A stretch of DNA of 64,000 nt. Source: JADLHS01 sp964594985. Its GTDB lineage: Bacteria > Verrucomicrobiota > Verrucomicrobiia > Limisphaerales > JADLHS01. The stretch lies in assembly GCA_964594985.1 (NCBI GenBank), contig CAZQNQ010000022.1:34270-98269 (forward strand), given 5' to 3'. The notes beneath the pieces are model-generated. The model was not told where the DNA came from and did no database searches. It worked only from the letters and a program-made list of their open reading frames with translations. Both the position numbers and the translations under genes were made by a program. This document shows positions 34,893 through 44,180 of the stretch, in pieces (the first letter of the stretch is position 1; every line of letters begins with the position of its first letter).

Positions 34893-37691
34893 GTGCGCCG
34901 CGTGCAGGACTTGATCAAGAAAATTCAGAGGGAAGCCGCGGAACGATTGACTTTGCCCCCGGGCCGGGAGGCGGGCCAGGAGTTGCCGCGCTTCCGGGCG
35001 TTCATCAAACACGCCAACCACTGGCTCAAGCACGCGCATCAAAACGGTCGCGGCGGACTCGAAGTCAGCCAGGCCCGGGCGGCGGCGATTGATTGCGTCA
35101 TCCGCGCGCTCTGGAACGCGGCTTACGACAACCTCACGCCGAGCGCGAAGAATTCCTTTCCACCGCTGGCGCTCATCGCGCTGGGCGGCTACGGACGCGG
35201 CGAGTTAAATCCGCTGAGCGACATTGACCTCCTGTTTCTGCACGAAGGCCAGGTGTCGAGCGCGATGAAGCCGTTGCCGATCCTGGAGCGGATGATGAAC
35301 GGTGTCTGGCTGGTGTTGTTCGATCTCGGCTTGAAGCCCGGTCACGCCGTCCGCACGGTGAGCGAATGTGTTTCCGCCGCGAACGACAAGAGTGACACGC
35401 GGCGCATCGAGACGCGCACCTCGCTCATCGAAGCGCGGTTGCTCGCGGGCGATGAGACGCTGTTCGCCAAGTTTCAGAAGGCCGTTTTGACCAAGTGCGT
35501 GCAGGGTTACGAGGACAAATACATCGCCGCGCGGCTCGAAGATCAGGCGGAGCGTCGCGCCAAGTACGGCAACTCGGCGTTCATGCAGGAGCCGAACATC
35601 AAGAACGGCTGCGGCGGCTTGCGCGATTATCAGAACCTCATCTGGATGGCGTTCTTCAAGTATCGCACGCGGTCGCTGGCGGATCTGCAGAAGCATGAAC
35701 TCGTCATGCCGCGCGAACGCAAACAGCTCGAGGCGGCGTATGATTTCCTCCTGCGGGTGCGCAATCAATTGCATTATCTCGTGAACCGTCCGACCGACGC
35801 GCTCACGAAGAACGTCCAGCCGTCCGTGGCGTTGAACCTTGGTTACGGCGACCGCTCGCCGAGCAAACGCATTGAGAAGTTCATGCGCGATTTCTATTCG
35901 CACTCGCGCAACATCTTCATCATCACCCGCACGATCGAGCAGCGGCTGGCGTTCATCAAAGAGCCGCCGTCGCGCCTGTCGCTCCGGCGCTATCTTCCGA
36001 AAGGCAGGGAGGTCGAGCCGGTGGACGGATTCAAGTTCATCAACGGCGAAATCCACGCGACGAACAACCGCGTCTTCCGCGATCAACCACGTCGCCTCAT
36101 GCGCGTCTTCCTGCACGCGCAACAACGCGGGTTGCGCTTGCATCCCGACCTCGCGCAACTCATCCGCAGCCAGATCGCGCTGGTGGACCGGGATTTTCTC
36201 CGCGACGAACATGTGGCGGAAACCTTCCTGACGATCCTCAACCAACGTGGGAACGTCGCGCCCATCCTGCGCGCGATGCACGAGGTGGATTTTCTCGGCA
36301 AATACATCCCCGAGTTCGGCAAGCTGACCTGTCTGGTGCAGCACGAGTTCTATCATCAATACGCCGCCGACGAACACACGCTTGTCTGTCTGGAACAGCT
36401 CGACCGGATCTGGGAGGCGAAGCAGGCACCCTATAGTAATTACGCGTCGCACTTTCAACAGATCGAGCGGCCGGCGCTGCTGTACCTCGCGTTGTTGTTG
36501 CATGACACCGGCAAACCGGAAGGGCATGGCAAGCACGCCGCCCTCGGCGCCAAGCTCGCCGCGCGCGTCGGCAAACGCATCAAGCTCGACGAGTCCGGCA
36601 AGCACACGCTTGGCCTGCTCATCGAGCATCATCTGTTGATGGCGGTCGTTTCGCAGCGCCACGACATGGACGACCCCTCCATCATCCGCAATTTTGCGCG
36701 GGCGATCGAGACGCCGGAAATACTGTTGCTGCTGACGTTGCTCACCTTCGTGGACGCGCTCGCCACCAGCGACAAGTTGTGGAACGGCTTCAAGGACCAG
36801 TTGCTCTGGCAGCTCTACAAACGCGCCATGCCGCTGCTGACCGGCGGGACGGAATTCGTCCGCGCGGAGGAAAAGCAGCGCGGTCTGCTGTTGGAAGAGG
36901 TGCGGGCGATCCTGCCGGCGATGTTTTCCACCGAGGAACTCATCGCGCACTTCGAGGCGTTGCCGCCGCGTTATTTCCAGATCCATTCCGCCCGGGAGAT
37001 CCACGACGACCTGCTGCTCGCGCACCGGTTCATGCGGTTGCAGATCGCCGAAGAGGACAAGCCGCTCATCCCGGTCGTCAACCTGCACAACGCGCCGGAT
37101 CGCGGTTACAGCGTCGTGCGCGTCTGTACGTGGGATCGCGCCGGATTGTTCGCCAAAATGGCTGGTTCGCTCAGCGCCGTGGGGCTGACGATCTTGAGCG
37201 CGCAGATTTTCACGCGGCAGGACGGCATCGCGCTCGACACCTTTTTCGTCACGGATGCCTACACCGGCAAGCTCGCCACCGTGGCCCAGCGCGATGAGTT
37301 CGAGAAATTGCTGGCGCGGGTGTTGGGCGGCGATGCCGGTGATCTGCATCAGTTGATCGCGCAGCAGAAGATTTCCCGCCCGCTCTATCAGGCCTACACC
37401 GGCGAACAGATCCCGACGCAGATCGTGTTCGACAACGAGATGTCCGACTCGCGCACCTTCATCGAGATCGAGACCGAGGACCGCATCGGCTTGCTCTACA
37501 CCATCGCGAGCACGCTGGCGGAACTGGAGGTGGACATTTCCACGGCACGCATCCTGACAGAGAAAGGCGCGGCGATTGACAGCCTTTACGTCCGCGAGTT
37601 GGACGGCGGGAAAATTCTCGCTCCCGAACGGCAAAAAGCCATTCAGCGCCGCCTGCTCCATGCCATCAATTCTCTCGGCGTGTCGAGTTAG
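34893..37691 (+). CDS. glnD: Bifunctional uridylyltransferase/uridylyl-removing enzyme
   Basis: Nitrogen sensor that modifies PII. 932 residues. A nucleotidyltransferase domain (GGYGRGELNPLSDIDLLFL near residues 97-115) is followed by the HD domain (LLHDTGKPEGHGKHAALG near 535-553) and two C-terminal ACT domains (near 737 RVCTWDRAGLFAKMAGSLS and 855 FIEIETEDRIGLLYTIASTL), which sense glutamine. GTG starts at 34893 or 34902. No glnB/glnK gene in the window; an MntR-type gene follows convergently. Confidence 0.94.
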   Translation: MRRVQDLIKKIQREAAERLTLPPGREAGQELPRFRAFIKHANHWLKHAHQNGRGGLEVSQARAAAIDCVIRALWNAAYDNLTPSAKNSFPPLALIALGGYGRGELNPLSDIDLLFLHEGQVSSAMKPLPILERMMNGVWLVLFDLGLKPGHAVRTVSECVSAANDKSDTRRIETRTSLIEARLLAGDETLFAKFQKAVLTKCVQGYEDKYIAARLEDQAERRAKYGNSAFMQEPNIKNGCGGLRDYQNLIWMAFFKYRTRSLADLQKHELVMPRERKQLEAAYDFLLRVRNQLHYLVNRPTDALTKNVQPSVALNLGYGDRSPSKRIEKFMRDFYSHSRNIFIITRTIEQRLAFIKEPPSRLSLRRYLPKGREVEPVDGFKFINGEIHATNNRVFRDQPRRLMRVFLHAQQRGLRLHPDLAQLIRSQIALVDRDFLRDEHVAETFLTILNQRGNVAPILRAMHEVDFLGKYIPEFGKLTCLVQHEFYHQYAADEHTLVCLEQLDRIWEAKQAPYSNYASHFQQIERPALLYLALLLHDTGKPEGHGKHAALGAKLAARVGKRIKLDESGKHTLGLLIEHHLLMAVVSQRHDMDDPSIIRNFARAIETPEILLLLTLLTFVDALATSDKLWNGFKDQLLWQLYKRAMPLLTGGTEFVRAEEKQRGLLLEEVRAILPAMFSTEELIAHFEALPPRYFQIHSAREIHDDLLLAHRFMRLQIAEEDKPLIPVVNLHNAPDRGYSVVRVCTWDRAGLFAKMAGSLSAVGLTILSAQIFTRQDGIALDTFFVTDAYTGKLATVAQRDEFEKLLARVLGGDAGDLHQLIAQQKISRPLYQAYTGEQIPTQIVFDNEMSDSRTFIEIETEDRIGLLYTIASTLAELEVDISTARILTEKGAAIDSLYVRELDGGKILAPERQKAIQRRLLHAINSLGVSS

Positions 37692-37693
37692 GT

Positions 37694-38125
37694 TTACTTC
37701 CGGCGTTTGCGACTTTGTTTGAAAGCCTTCAGCGACTCGGGGTTCTCCTCGAAGAACGCCGCCAGATCCGCCAGCATCGCCAGCGTGTCCGGACTGAGAT
37801 GATGTTCGATGCCTTCGATGTCGGCGCGTTGCGTTTCGGCGTCGAGGCCGAAAAGCGAGAAGAAGCGGGACAACGTCTCGTGCCGGTGCTGGATCGTGAG
37901 AGCCACGGCGCGGCCTTCGTCGGTGAGGATGAGACCGCGATATTTTTCGTATTTCACGAAGCCGGCTCGGGCGAGCTTTTGCACCATGCTGGTGACGGAC
38001 GCCTGGCGCACCTTGAGCGAGGACGCGATGTCCACCACGCGGGCATAGCCCTTGGCCTGGATCAACTCGTGGATGCGTTCGAGATAATCCTCGGCGCTCT
38101 GGCTCGGTGCGTTGGCTGCGGGCAT
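37694..38125 (-). CDS. MntR/DtxR-family metal-dependent transcriptional regulator
   Basis: 143 residues, like MntR in length. The N-terminal winged helix-turn-helix is clear (AEDYLERIHELIQAKG, ARVVDIASSLKVRQASVTSM, LARAGFVKYEKYRGLILTDE), followed by the metal-binding dimer domain (HRHETLSRFFSLFGLD, DIEGIEHHLSPDTLAML) with His/Glu ligands. Family members repress manganese or iron uptake when the metal is bound. The ATG at 38125 is chosen; the upstream open frame is repeat DNA. No transporter adjoins. Confidence 0.9.
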   Translation of the reverse strand: MPAANAPSQSAEDYLERIHELIQAKGYARVVDIASSLKVRQASVTSMVQKLARAGFVKYEKYRGLILTDEGRAVALTIQHRHETLSRFFSLFGLDAETQRADIEGIEHHLSPDTLAMLADLAAFFEENPESLKAFKQSRKRRK

Positions 38126-38171
38126 GACGACTGGATTAAACAGGAATTTCCCGCTGAAGCAAGTCACGGCC

Positions 38172-38350
38172 TCGGTGGAGGTGGACTGGAACTGCCGCTC
38201 CCCGTGCCGGTTCTTAATCTTAATCCTAATCTTTTTCTTAATCCTTCCGGCCCGGAGATTAAGATTACGAAAAAGATTAAGATTAAGAGGCCGGAACGCG
38301 CGGCAGTTTGAATCACACCCCCTTCGGTGGAGGTGGACTGAAACTGCCGC
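38172..38350. repeat. Palindromic repeat (copy 2 of CTTAATC family) with flanking direct repeats
   Basis: Left arm 38206-38247 and right arm 38256-38293 are inverted CTTAATC/CTTTTTCTTAATC blocks, related to the element at 10274-10347. It is bordered by a direct repeat of 27 bases with one mismatch (38172-38198 and 38324-38350, containing GGTGGAGGTGGACTG). The combined unit looks like a mobile-type palindrome between duplicated flanks. Confidence 0.7.
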
Positions 38351-38360
38351 GCAATTTTTG

Positions 38361-38427
38361 TTGGAGTTCAAGCTTCAGCTTGTGTCCCGGCCCAACCCCG
38401 CCCGACAAGCTGAAGCGCGAACTCCAA
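38361..38427. repeat. Inverted repeat TTGGAGTTC type
   Basis: TTGGAGTTCaAGCTTCAGCTTGT at 38361-38382 faces ACAAGCTGAAGcgcGAACTCCAA at 38405-38427; 22 or 23 bases on each arm with a few mismatches, around a 22-base loop. It is next to, but distinct from, the repeat just upstream. Confidence 0.72.
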
Positions 38428-38539
38428 TTCAGTGCCGGCATTTTGCCTTAGAAACTCGCCGGCGGGACGCCAGCGCTCCCGGGGTAACGCGAGGTTTTTG
38501 CTTGAATGTCCGCCCGTTTCCGCGTGAGTTGTGCGCGAC

Positions 38540-40069
38540 ATGGCCGCCAATTTCCCCAATGCCGCAATGGCGCGGATGCAGATGCTCAACACCGAGAGTC
38601 CGCTGCACGATCTGGCCGCCATCATCCGCTCGCGCACGCCGCTCATCGCCGTGGAGAGCAACGAGGAGCCGGAGATCGTCGCGCTCGTGCGACAGATTGC
38701 GGCGCACCAGCAGCTCCGTGCGTTCCGCTGGACGGTGACCGAAGGCCTACAGGCGTTTGATCCGAACGATCAGCCGATTCAATCAGTGCTGAAATCGCAG
38801 GAGGTGCTCACCCACATCCGCACCAATGCGAACAATTCAATCTTCGTGCTGCTGGATTTCCATCCGTATCTCGAGGACGCGGTTCACATCCGGCACTTGA
38901 AGGACATCGCGCTCACGTATCGGAAGCATTACTCCACGGTGATCATCGTCGGGCACGCCATCCGCATGCCGGAGGAATTGCGCCCGTTTACCGCGCCGTT
39001 CCGCCTGCCACTGCCCACGCCGAATGAACTGCGCAAAATCGTCTATGACGCCGCCGCCGATTGGGGCGCGGAAAATGGTCGGCGCGAAGTCAGCACCACA
39101 AACAAGGCGATTGAATTGCTCGTGCGCAATCTCACCGGTCTCACGGCCACCGATGCCCGCCGCCTCGCCATCAAAGCCATTGCCGATGACGGCGCCATCA
39201 CTGAATCCGAGATGCCCGAGGTGATGCGGGCCAAATACGAATTGCTCGGCAACGAGTCCCCATTGTCGTTCGAGTACGAGACCGCGAAGTTTTCCGACAT
39301 CGGCGGCATGAGCCGGCTGCGCCAATGGCTCGAGGTGCGCAAAAGTTTCTTCACCGATGCCGACCAACCGAAGCTTGATCCACCACGCGGCGTGTTGCTG
39401 CTCGGCGTGCAGGGTTGCGGCAAAAGTCTCGCGGCCAAAGCGGCGGCGGGAATCTTTGGTGTGGCCTTGCTGCGTTTGGATTTCGGCGTGCTCTACAACA
39501 AGTATTACGGCGAAACGGAGCGCAACCTTCGCAAAGCGCTGGAGACCGCCGAGGTCATGGCGCCGTGCGTGTTGTGGATGGATGAAATCGAGAAAGGCCT
39601 CGCCGTCGGCGACGAGGACGACGGTTTGTCGCGGCGGATTCTTGGCGCGTTACTCACCTGGTTGTCCGAGCGGAAGAAGCCCGTCTTTGTTGTGGCTACC
39701 GCCAACGACATCACGCGTTTGCCACCCGAGATGGTCCGCAAGGGGCGCTTCGACGAAATCTTCTTCGTGGATCTGCCGTCAGCACCAAATCGCCCGAACA
39801 TCTTTGAGATTCACCTGCGCAAACGGTCGCTAAAGCCGGCGGACTTCCAACTCGCCGCGTTGGTGGAAGCGACCGATGGTTTCTCCGGTTCAGAAATCGA
39901 GCAGGCGATCGTGTCCTCGATGTACACCGCCCACGCCCAAGGCCGCACGGTTGCGCAGGAAGACTTGCTCGCTGAGATCAAACAGACGCGCCCGCTCTCG
40001 GTGGTGATGGCCGAGAAGGTCGGCGAAATCCGCGAGTGGGCGGCGGGGCGGACCGTGCCGTGCGATTGA
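38540..40069 (+). CDS. Ycf46-like AAA ATPase
   Basis: 509 residues. The N-terminal region (about 1-230) is helical and of the Ycf46 type (ESPLHDLAAIIRSRTPLIAV, LLDFHPYLEDAVHIRHLKDI). The AAA core follows: DIGGMSRLRQWLEVRKSFF, Walker A GVQGCGKS, Walker B CVLWMDEIEKGL, sensor VVATANDITRLPPEMVRKGR with Arg finger in FDEIFFVDLP, and the sensor-2 region GFSGSEIEQAIV. Such proteins occur in plastids, cyanobacteria and scattered bacteria; role here unknown. The ATG at 38540 is three codons after a GTG at 38531. Confidence 0.88.
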   Translation: MAANFPNAAMARMQMLNTESPLHDLAAIIRSRTPLIAVESNEEPEIVALVRQIAAHQQLRAFRWTVTEGLQAFDPNDQPIQSVLKSQEVLTHIRTNANNSIFVLLDFHPYLEDAVHIRHLKDIALTYRKHYSTVIIVGHAIRMPEELRPFTAPFRLPLPTPNELRKIVYDAAADWGAENGRREVSTTNKAIELLVRNLTGLTATDARRLAIKAIADDGAITESEMPEVMRAKYELLGNESPLSFEYETAKFSDIGGMSRLRQWLEVRKSFFTDADQPKLDPPRGVLLLGVQGCGKSLAAKAAAGIFGVALLRLDFGVLYNKYYGETERNLRKALETAEVMAPCVLWMDEIEKGLAVGDEDDGLSRRILGALLTWLSERKKPVFVVATANDITRLPPEMVRKGRFDEIFFVDLPSAPNRPNIFEIHLRKRSLKPADFQLAALVEATDGFSGSEIEQAIVSSMYTAHAQGRTVAQEDLLAEIKQTRPLSVVMAEKVGEIREWAAGRTVPCD

Positions 40070-40078
40070 AAGCTCGTG

Positions 40079-40170
40079 TGGTAGGGCGCGTCACTCCGTG
40101 CGCGCCGTCGTGGCAAGTCCCAGTGATCCCATTCCAATAGGCGGCGCGCACGGAGTGACGCGCCCTACCA
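40079..40170. repeat. Perfect 29-bp inverted repeat, AGGGCGCGTCA type (copy 2)
   Basis: Arms 40079-40107 and 40142-40170 are perfect inverted copies of 29 bases separated by 34 bases. They share GTAGGGCGCGTCA and GCGCGCCG blocks with the copy at 8884-8959. It ends 65 bases before the next palindrome. No ORF overlaps it. Confidence 0.9.
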
Positions 40171-40231
40171 GCTCAACTGATTATCGAAAACTGCTCGAGA
40201 TCGCGAACGACTCTCCAGAAAACCCCCAAAC

Positions 40232-40318
40232 AAAAAAGCTCCAAACAACCGCGAGCGCCGCGCGATGTTTGGAGTTTGAGGTTTCTTTGGATGTTGGCGC
40301 TTGGAATTTGGAGCTTTT
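40232..40318. repeat. Inverted repeat at the leuB 3' end, AAAAGCTCCAAA type
   Basis: AAAAGCTCCAAA near 40235-40246 and its inverted counterpart ATTTGGAGCTTTT (40306-40318) flank a loop with further CTCCAAACA/TGTTTGGAG pairing. The right arm touches the leuB stop. It could serve as a bidirectional terminator since T- or A-runs occur at both ends; it also looks like a dispersed palindrome. Confidence 0.65.
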
Positions 40319-41429
40319 ACAGTGCCGTCACAATCGCATCACCCATCTGCGTCGTGCCGACCTTCTTTGCGGTCGTCTCGATGGGGTTGAAAATGTCGCC
40401 CGTGCGGTTGCCCGCGTTGATAGCTTTGGTGACCGCCGCCTCAATCGCCGCTGCCGCGTCGTTCAAGCCGAAGCTGTGGCGGAGCATGAGCGCGCTCGAT
40501 AGGATTTGGGCGATCGGGTTCGCGAGGTTCTTGCCCGCGATGTCCGGTGCGGTGCCACCCGCGGGTTCGTAGAAACCGAAGGTGTTTCCGCCCGTCGTCG
40601 CGCCGAGGCTCGCGCTGGGCAACATGCCAAGCGAACCGCCGAGCGCGGCGGCTTCGTCGCTGAGGATGTCGCCGAACATGTTTTCGCAGAGCATCACGTC
40701 GAACTGCGTGGGCTTGAGCATGAGTTGCATCGCGCCGTTGTCCACGAACATGTGTTCGAGTGTCACGTCGGGATAATTCTTGCCGATGCGCGTCACGACT
40801 TCGCGCCAGAGGATGCCGTTTTCGAGCACGTTCGCCTTGTCAATGCTCGTGAGTTTTTTGCGGCGCAACAGCGCGGACTTGAACGCCACATGCGCGATGC
40901 GTTCGATTTCGGGCGTGGTGTAAACCATCGTGTCAATCGCACGCTGATTTCCGCCACCGAGGTCTTCCGTCTTTTTCGGCTGGCCGAAATACATGCCGCC
41001 GGTGAGTTCGCGTACGACGAGAATATCAATGCCATCGCCCTGACGTTCCTTCGCGAGTGGGCAGGCGTGGGACAAAACCTTGGGCAAAGAAACCGGGCGC
41101 AGGTTGGCGAACAGGCCGAACTCTTTGCGCAAGCGCAGCAACGCCGCGCGCTCGGGGCGTTCTTCCTTGGGAATCGTCGGATCGCGATCCGGCAGGCCGA
41201 CCGAGCCGAAAAGAATCGAGTCCGAGGCTTTGCACAGCGCGAGCGTGGCGTCGGGCAACGCTTTGCCGGCGGCGTCAATGCCCGCCCAGCCGACGGGCGC
41301 TTCGGTGATCTGGAGGGTGAAGCCAAATTTCTTTTCGGTGGCGCGGAGGACTTTGATGGCCTCGCGCATGACTTCCGGGCCGATGCCGTCGCCTGCGAGC
41401 GCGGCGATCTTGAAATTCTTTGAACTCAT
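40317..41429 (-). CDS. leuB: 3-isopropylmalate dehydrogenase
   Basis: Oxidative decarboxylation step of leucine synthesis. 370 residues. ATG 41429 is used (MSSKNFKIAALAGDGIGPEV), removing an unlikely 11-residue extension. Typical blocks: GDGIGPEVMREAIKVL, LFGSVGLPDRDPTIPKEERP, LLRLRKEFGLFANLRPVSL, VVRELTGGMYFGQPKKTEDL, and the metal/NAD region DNGAMQLMLKPTQFDVMLCE, NMFGDILSDEAAALGGSLGM. Neighbouring leu genes are absent. Confidence 0.95.
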   Translation of the reverse strand: MSSKNFKIAALAGDGIGPEVMREAIKVLRATEKKFGFTLQITEAPVGWAGIDAAGKALPDATLALCKASDSILFGSVGLPDRDPTIPKEERPERAALLRLRKEFGLFANLRPVSLPKVLSHACPLAKERQGDGIDILVVRELTGGMYFGQPKKTEDLGGGNQRAIDTMVYTTPEIERIAHVAFKSALLRRKKLTSIDKANVLENGILWREVVTRIGKNYPDVTLEHMFVDNGAMQLMLKPTQFDVMLCENMFGDILSDEAAALGGSLGMLPSASLGATTGGNTFGFYEPAGGTAPDIAGKNLANPIAQILSSALMLRHSFGLNDAAAAIEAAVTKAINAGNRTGDIFNPIETTAKKVGTTQMGDAIVTAL

Positions 41430-41602
41430 AAGGGCGCGCAGAGTAGCAGGGCGCCGCGCCAAATTCCAAGCACCAACCGGCTAACAAGCCCTAAGGTGAA
41501 AACAGACAGAATTTACAGGATGGACAGGATTAAAGCGTATGCTGTAAATCTCGTTCGTTCGCGTAGGGATCAAATTCTATTGAATTGGCAGTTAGGATGA
41601 CG

Positions 41603-42031
41603 ATGAAACATCTAATACAAAGAGGGTTATTATTTGCCTTGTTGCTGGTCTTGGCGGGCTGCGCATCGACTACAACGACCACAACCAAAGATAAACTCGC
41701 CAGACACATCAGTGCTACCCATGCCAACAGCTTCATTTCAGAGCTTTTCTATTCTGGCAGCACCGACGAATACGATTACTTTGTTGAGCAGAATGGTCTT
41801 TTTGGGTTGCGATTCTTTCGCTTGAAGTCAGACGAAGTGCCGATCCCAAACCGAATGGCTAAGACACAAGATCGAGGTCTCTGGCGGCGGTGTGTTGTTG
41901 AGGCGGCATGGTGGACAAACTCTCCTACGAAGATAGTTGTGCCAGCCTTCATCATTGAGTTGCCCCCGATGTTGGATACACAGCTAAATCTGCCCCCGGG
42001 CTTTTTTAATTCTTTCAATGTGACAAACTGA
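41603..42031 (+). CDS. Small lipoprotein of unknown function
   Basis: 142 residues. The ATG at 41603 begins a lipoprotein signal with lipobox LVLAGCAST and has a TAGGAT ribosome-binding site at the right distance; the ATG at 41597 is two codons earlier. The mature part starts with a Thr run (TTTTTT) and is not otherwise recognisable. Its lower GC content than neighbouring genes suggests it is not part of the core genome. Confidence 0.7.
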   Translation: MKHLIQRGLLFALLLVLAGCASTTTTTTKDKLARHISATHANSFISELFYSGSTDEYDYFVEQNGLFGLRFFRLKSDEVPIPNRMAKTQDRGLWRRCVVEAAWWTNSPTKIVVPAFIIELPPMLDTQLNLPPGFFNSFNVTN

Positions 42032-42127
42032 ATTGTCACCCTGAAAACATTGACTATTCGCACTCGGTCGCTATCCTGCGCGTTCGGTTTGGGGAACGGT
42101 TTCCCGCCCGAAAAACTTTTAACTTTT

Positions 42128-43384
42128 ATGGCAAAGCTCACGGTCCGCGACCTCAATGTTCATGGCAAACGCGTTTTCATGCGCGTGGATTACAATGTGC
42201 CGCTCGACGAAAAGGATGGCCAGATGGTCATCACCGACGAGACACGCATCAAGGAAACCCTCCCGACGCTCCGGTTGCTCATCGAAAAGGGCGCTCGCCT
42301 CATCCTCGCCGCCCACATGGGTCGTCCGAAGGGCAAGCGCGAAGCCACCATGTCGCTGCGCCCCGTGGCCGCGCGGCTGGCGGAACTGCTCGGCTGCAAA
42401 GTGAATTTTGCGGACGATTGCATCGGTGAAAAAGTCGAGAAGCTCGCCAATGAACTTCCGCCCGGCGGCGTGTTGCTGCTCGAGAACGTCCGTTATTACA
42501 ACGAAGAGGAAGCCAACGATCCCGTGTTCGCCGAGAAGCTTGCGAAGGTGGCCGATATTTACGTGAACGACGCGTTCGGCGCGGCACACCGTGCGCACGC
42601 TTCGACGGAAGGTGTCGCCCGCATCGTCACCAAGCGTGGCGGTCAGGCGGCGGCGGGTTTGTTGATGGAACGCGAACTTAAATTCCTCGGTGACGAATTG
42701 GAAAACCCGGCTCGTCCGTTCGTGGTCATCCTTGGCGGCGCGAAAGTTTCCGACAAGATCAAGGTCATTGATCGCCTGCTCGAAAAAGCCGACGCCATTC
42801 TCATCGGTGGCGCGATGGCTTACACGTTCAAACTGGCCCAAGGGTTCAAGATTGGTCATTCGCTCGTTGAGAAGGACAAGACCGATGTCGCTTTGGCGGC
42901 ATTGGAAAAAGCCAAGAAACGCGGAGTGCAATTCCTCCTGCCCGTGGACAATACGATTGTTACCCCAGTCAAGACCGACAAACTCGACAAGAAAGGTCGG
43001 CCGGTGCTCGACCTGACGAACCCGCGCACCTGGGCGGAAAATGACATTCCCGACGCGGAAGAGGGTGTGGACATCGGTCCGGCCACCGCCGCGAAGTTTG
43101 GCGACGTGTTGCGCAGCGCCAAGACGGTGTTGTGGAACGGTCCGATGGGCATTTTTGAAGACAAGCGTTTCGCGATCGGCACGAACGCCGTGGCGCAAGC
43201 CGTGGTGGACGCCACGCAGAAGAACGGCGCGAAGACCATCATCGGTGGCGGCGACAGCGTGAAAGCCATCAACAAGGCCGGCATGGGCGACAAGGTCACG
43301 TTCATGAGCACCGGCGGCGGCGCGAGTCTGGAGTTTTTGGAAGGTAAAGAGCTGCCCGGCGTGGCGGTGTTGAGTAACAAGTAA
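42128..43384 (+). CDS. pgk: Phosphoglycerate kinase
   Basis: Glycolytic enzyme making ATP from 1,3-bisphosphoglycerate. 418 residues, slightly longer than the usual 390-400. The ATG at 42128 starts MAKLTVRDLNVHGKRVFMRV. Typical: RVDYNVPLDEKDGQ, LILAAHMGRPKGKREATMSL, LLENVRYYNEEEANDP, VNDAFGAAHRAHASTEGV, RPFVVILGGAKVSDKIKVID, TVLWNGPMGIFEDKRFAIGT, and GGGDSVKAINKAGMGD. tpiA follows 20 bases later in the same direction. Confidence 0.96.
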   Translation: MAKLTVRDLNVHGKRVFMRVDYNVPLDEKDGQMVITDETRIKETLPTLRLLIEKGARLILAAHMGRPKGKREATMSLRPVAARLAELLGCKVNFADDCIGEKVEKLANELPPGGVLLLENVRYYNEEEANDPVFAEKLAKVADIYVNDAFGAAHRAHASTEGVARIVTKRGGQAAAGLLMERELKFLGDELENPARPFVVILGGAKVSDKIKVIDRLLEKADAILIGGAMAYTFKLAQGFKIGHSLVEKDKTDVALAALEKAKKRGVQFLLPVDNTIVTPVKTDKLDKKGRPVLDLTNPRTWAENDIPDAEEGVDIGPATAAKFGDVLRSAKTVLWNGPMGIFEDKRFAIGTNAVAQAVVDATQKNGAKTIIGGGDSVKAINKAGMGDKVTFMSTGGGASLEFLEGKELPGVAVLSNK

Positions 43385-43404
43385 TTCAACTTGGAGATTT
43401 TGAC

Positions 43405-44169
43405 ATGAACAAAGAACGCAAACTGATCATTGCCGGCAACTGGAAGATGAACAAGACGGTCGCCGAGGCGCTGGCCCTCGTGAACGACCTCAAGCGCGAT
43501 CTCGCGGCCGTGAAGGAAGTGGACATCGTCGTGTGCCCGCCTTACACCGCGCTGGAATCCGTCTCCAAGGCGATCCTCGACTCGAACCTCAAGCTCGGCG
43601 CGCAGAACATGAGCGAGAACGGCATGGGCGCGTTCACCGGCGAGATCGCCGCGGGCATGCTCAAGGAATTCTCCACCCGCTACGTCATCCTCGGCCACAG
43701 CGAACGTCGCCAATACCAGAAGGAAACCGACGCGTTGATCGCCAAGAAGGCGGCGGCGGTTCATGCCGCCAACTTGAAGCCGATCGTTTGCGTGGGCGAA
43801 ACGCTCGCCGAGCGCGAAGGCAATCTGACCGAAAAGATTTTGGAAACCCAGGTCACCGGCAGCCTCGCGGGTTTAACCAAGGAACAGATGGTCGAAACCG
43901 TTTTGGCCTACGAACCCGTCTGGGCCATCGGCACGGGCAAGACCGCCACGACCCAGCAGGCGCAGGACGCCCACGCATTTATCCGTGGCGTGCTGGCGAA
44001 GATGTTCGATGACGCGACCGCCCGGAAGGTCCGCATCCAATATGGCGGCAGCGTGAAACCGAACAATGCCAAGGAGTTGATGGGCCAGCCGGACGTGGAT
44101 GGCGCGCTGGTCGGCGGGGCTTCGCTGGAAGCGCGAAGTTTTGCTGACATCATCAAGAATTCCATCTAA
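43405..44169 (+). CDS. tpiA: Triosephosphate isomerase
   Basis: Interconverts dihydroxyacetone phosphate and glyceraldehyde 3-phosphate. 254 residues. IIAGNWKMNKT (catalytic Lys), YVILGHSERRQYQKE (catalytic His), LAYEPVWAIGTGKTATTQQA (catalytic Glu) and GGSVKPNNAKELMGQPDVDG are complete. It follows pgk by 20 bases and precedes secG by 11 bases, indicating a pgk-tpiA-secG operon. Confidence 0.97.
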   Translation: MNKERKLIIAGNWKMNKTVAEALALVNDLKRDLAAVKEVDIVVCPPYTALESVSKAILDSNLKLGAQNMSENGMGAFTGEIAAGMLKEFSTRYVILGHSERRQYQKETDALIAKKAAAVHAANLKPIVCVGETLAEREGNLTEKILETQVTGSLAGLTKEQMVETVLAYEPVWAIGTGKTATTQQAQDAHAFIRGVLAKMFDDATARKVRIQYGGSVKPNNAKELMGQPDVDGALVGGASLEARSFADIIKNSI

Positions 44170-44180
44170 ACTTGGCGCTT

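Noticed and set aside
35205..37661. 818-codon reverse frame
   Set aside because: Antisense to glnD, which has complete domain motifs.
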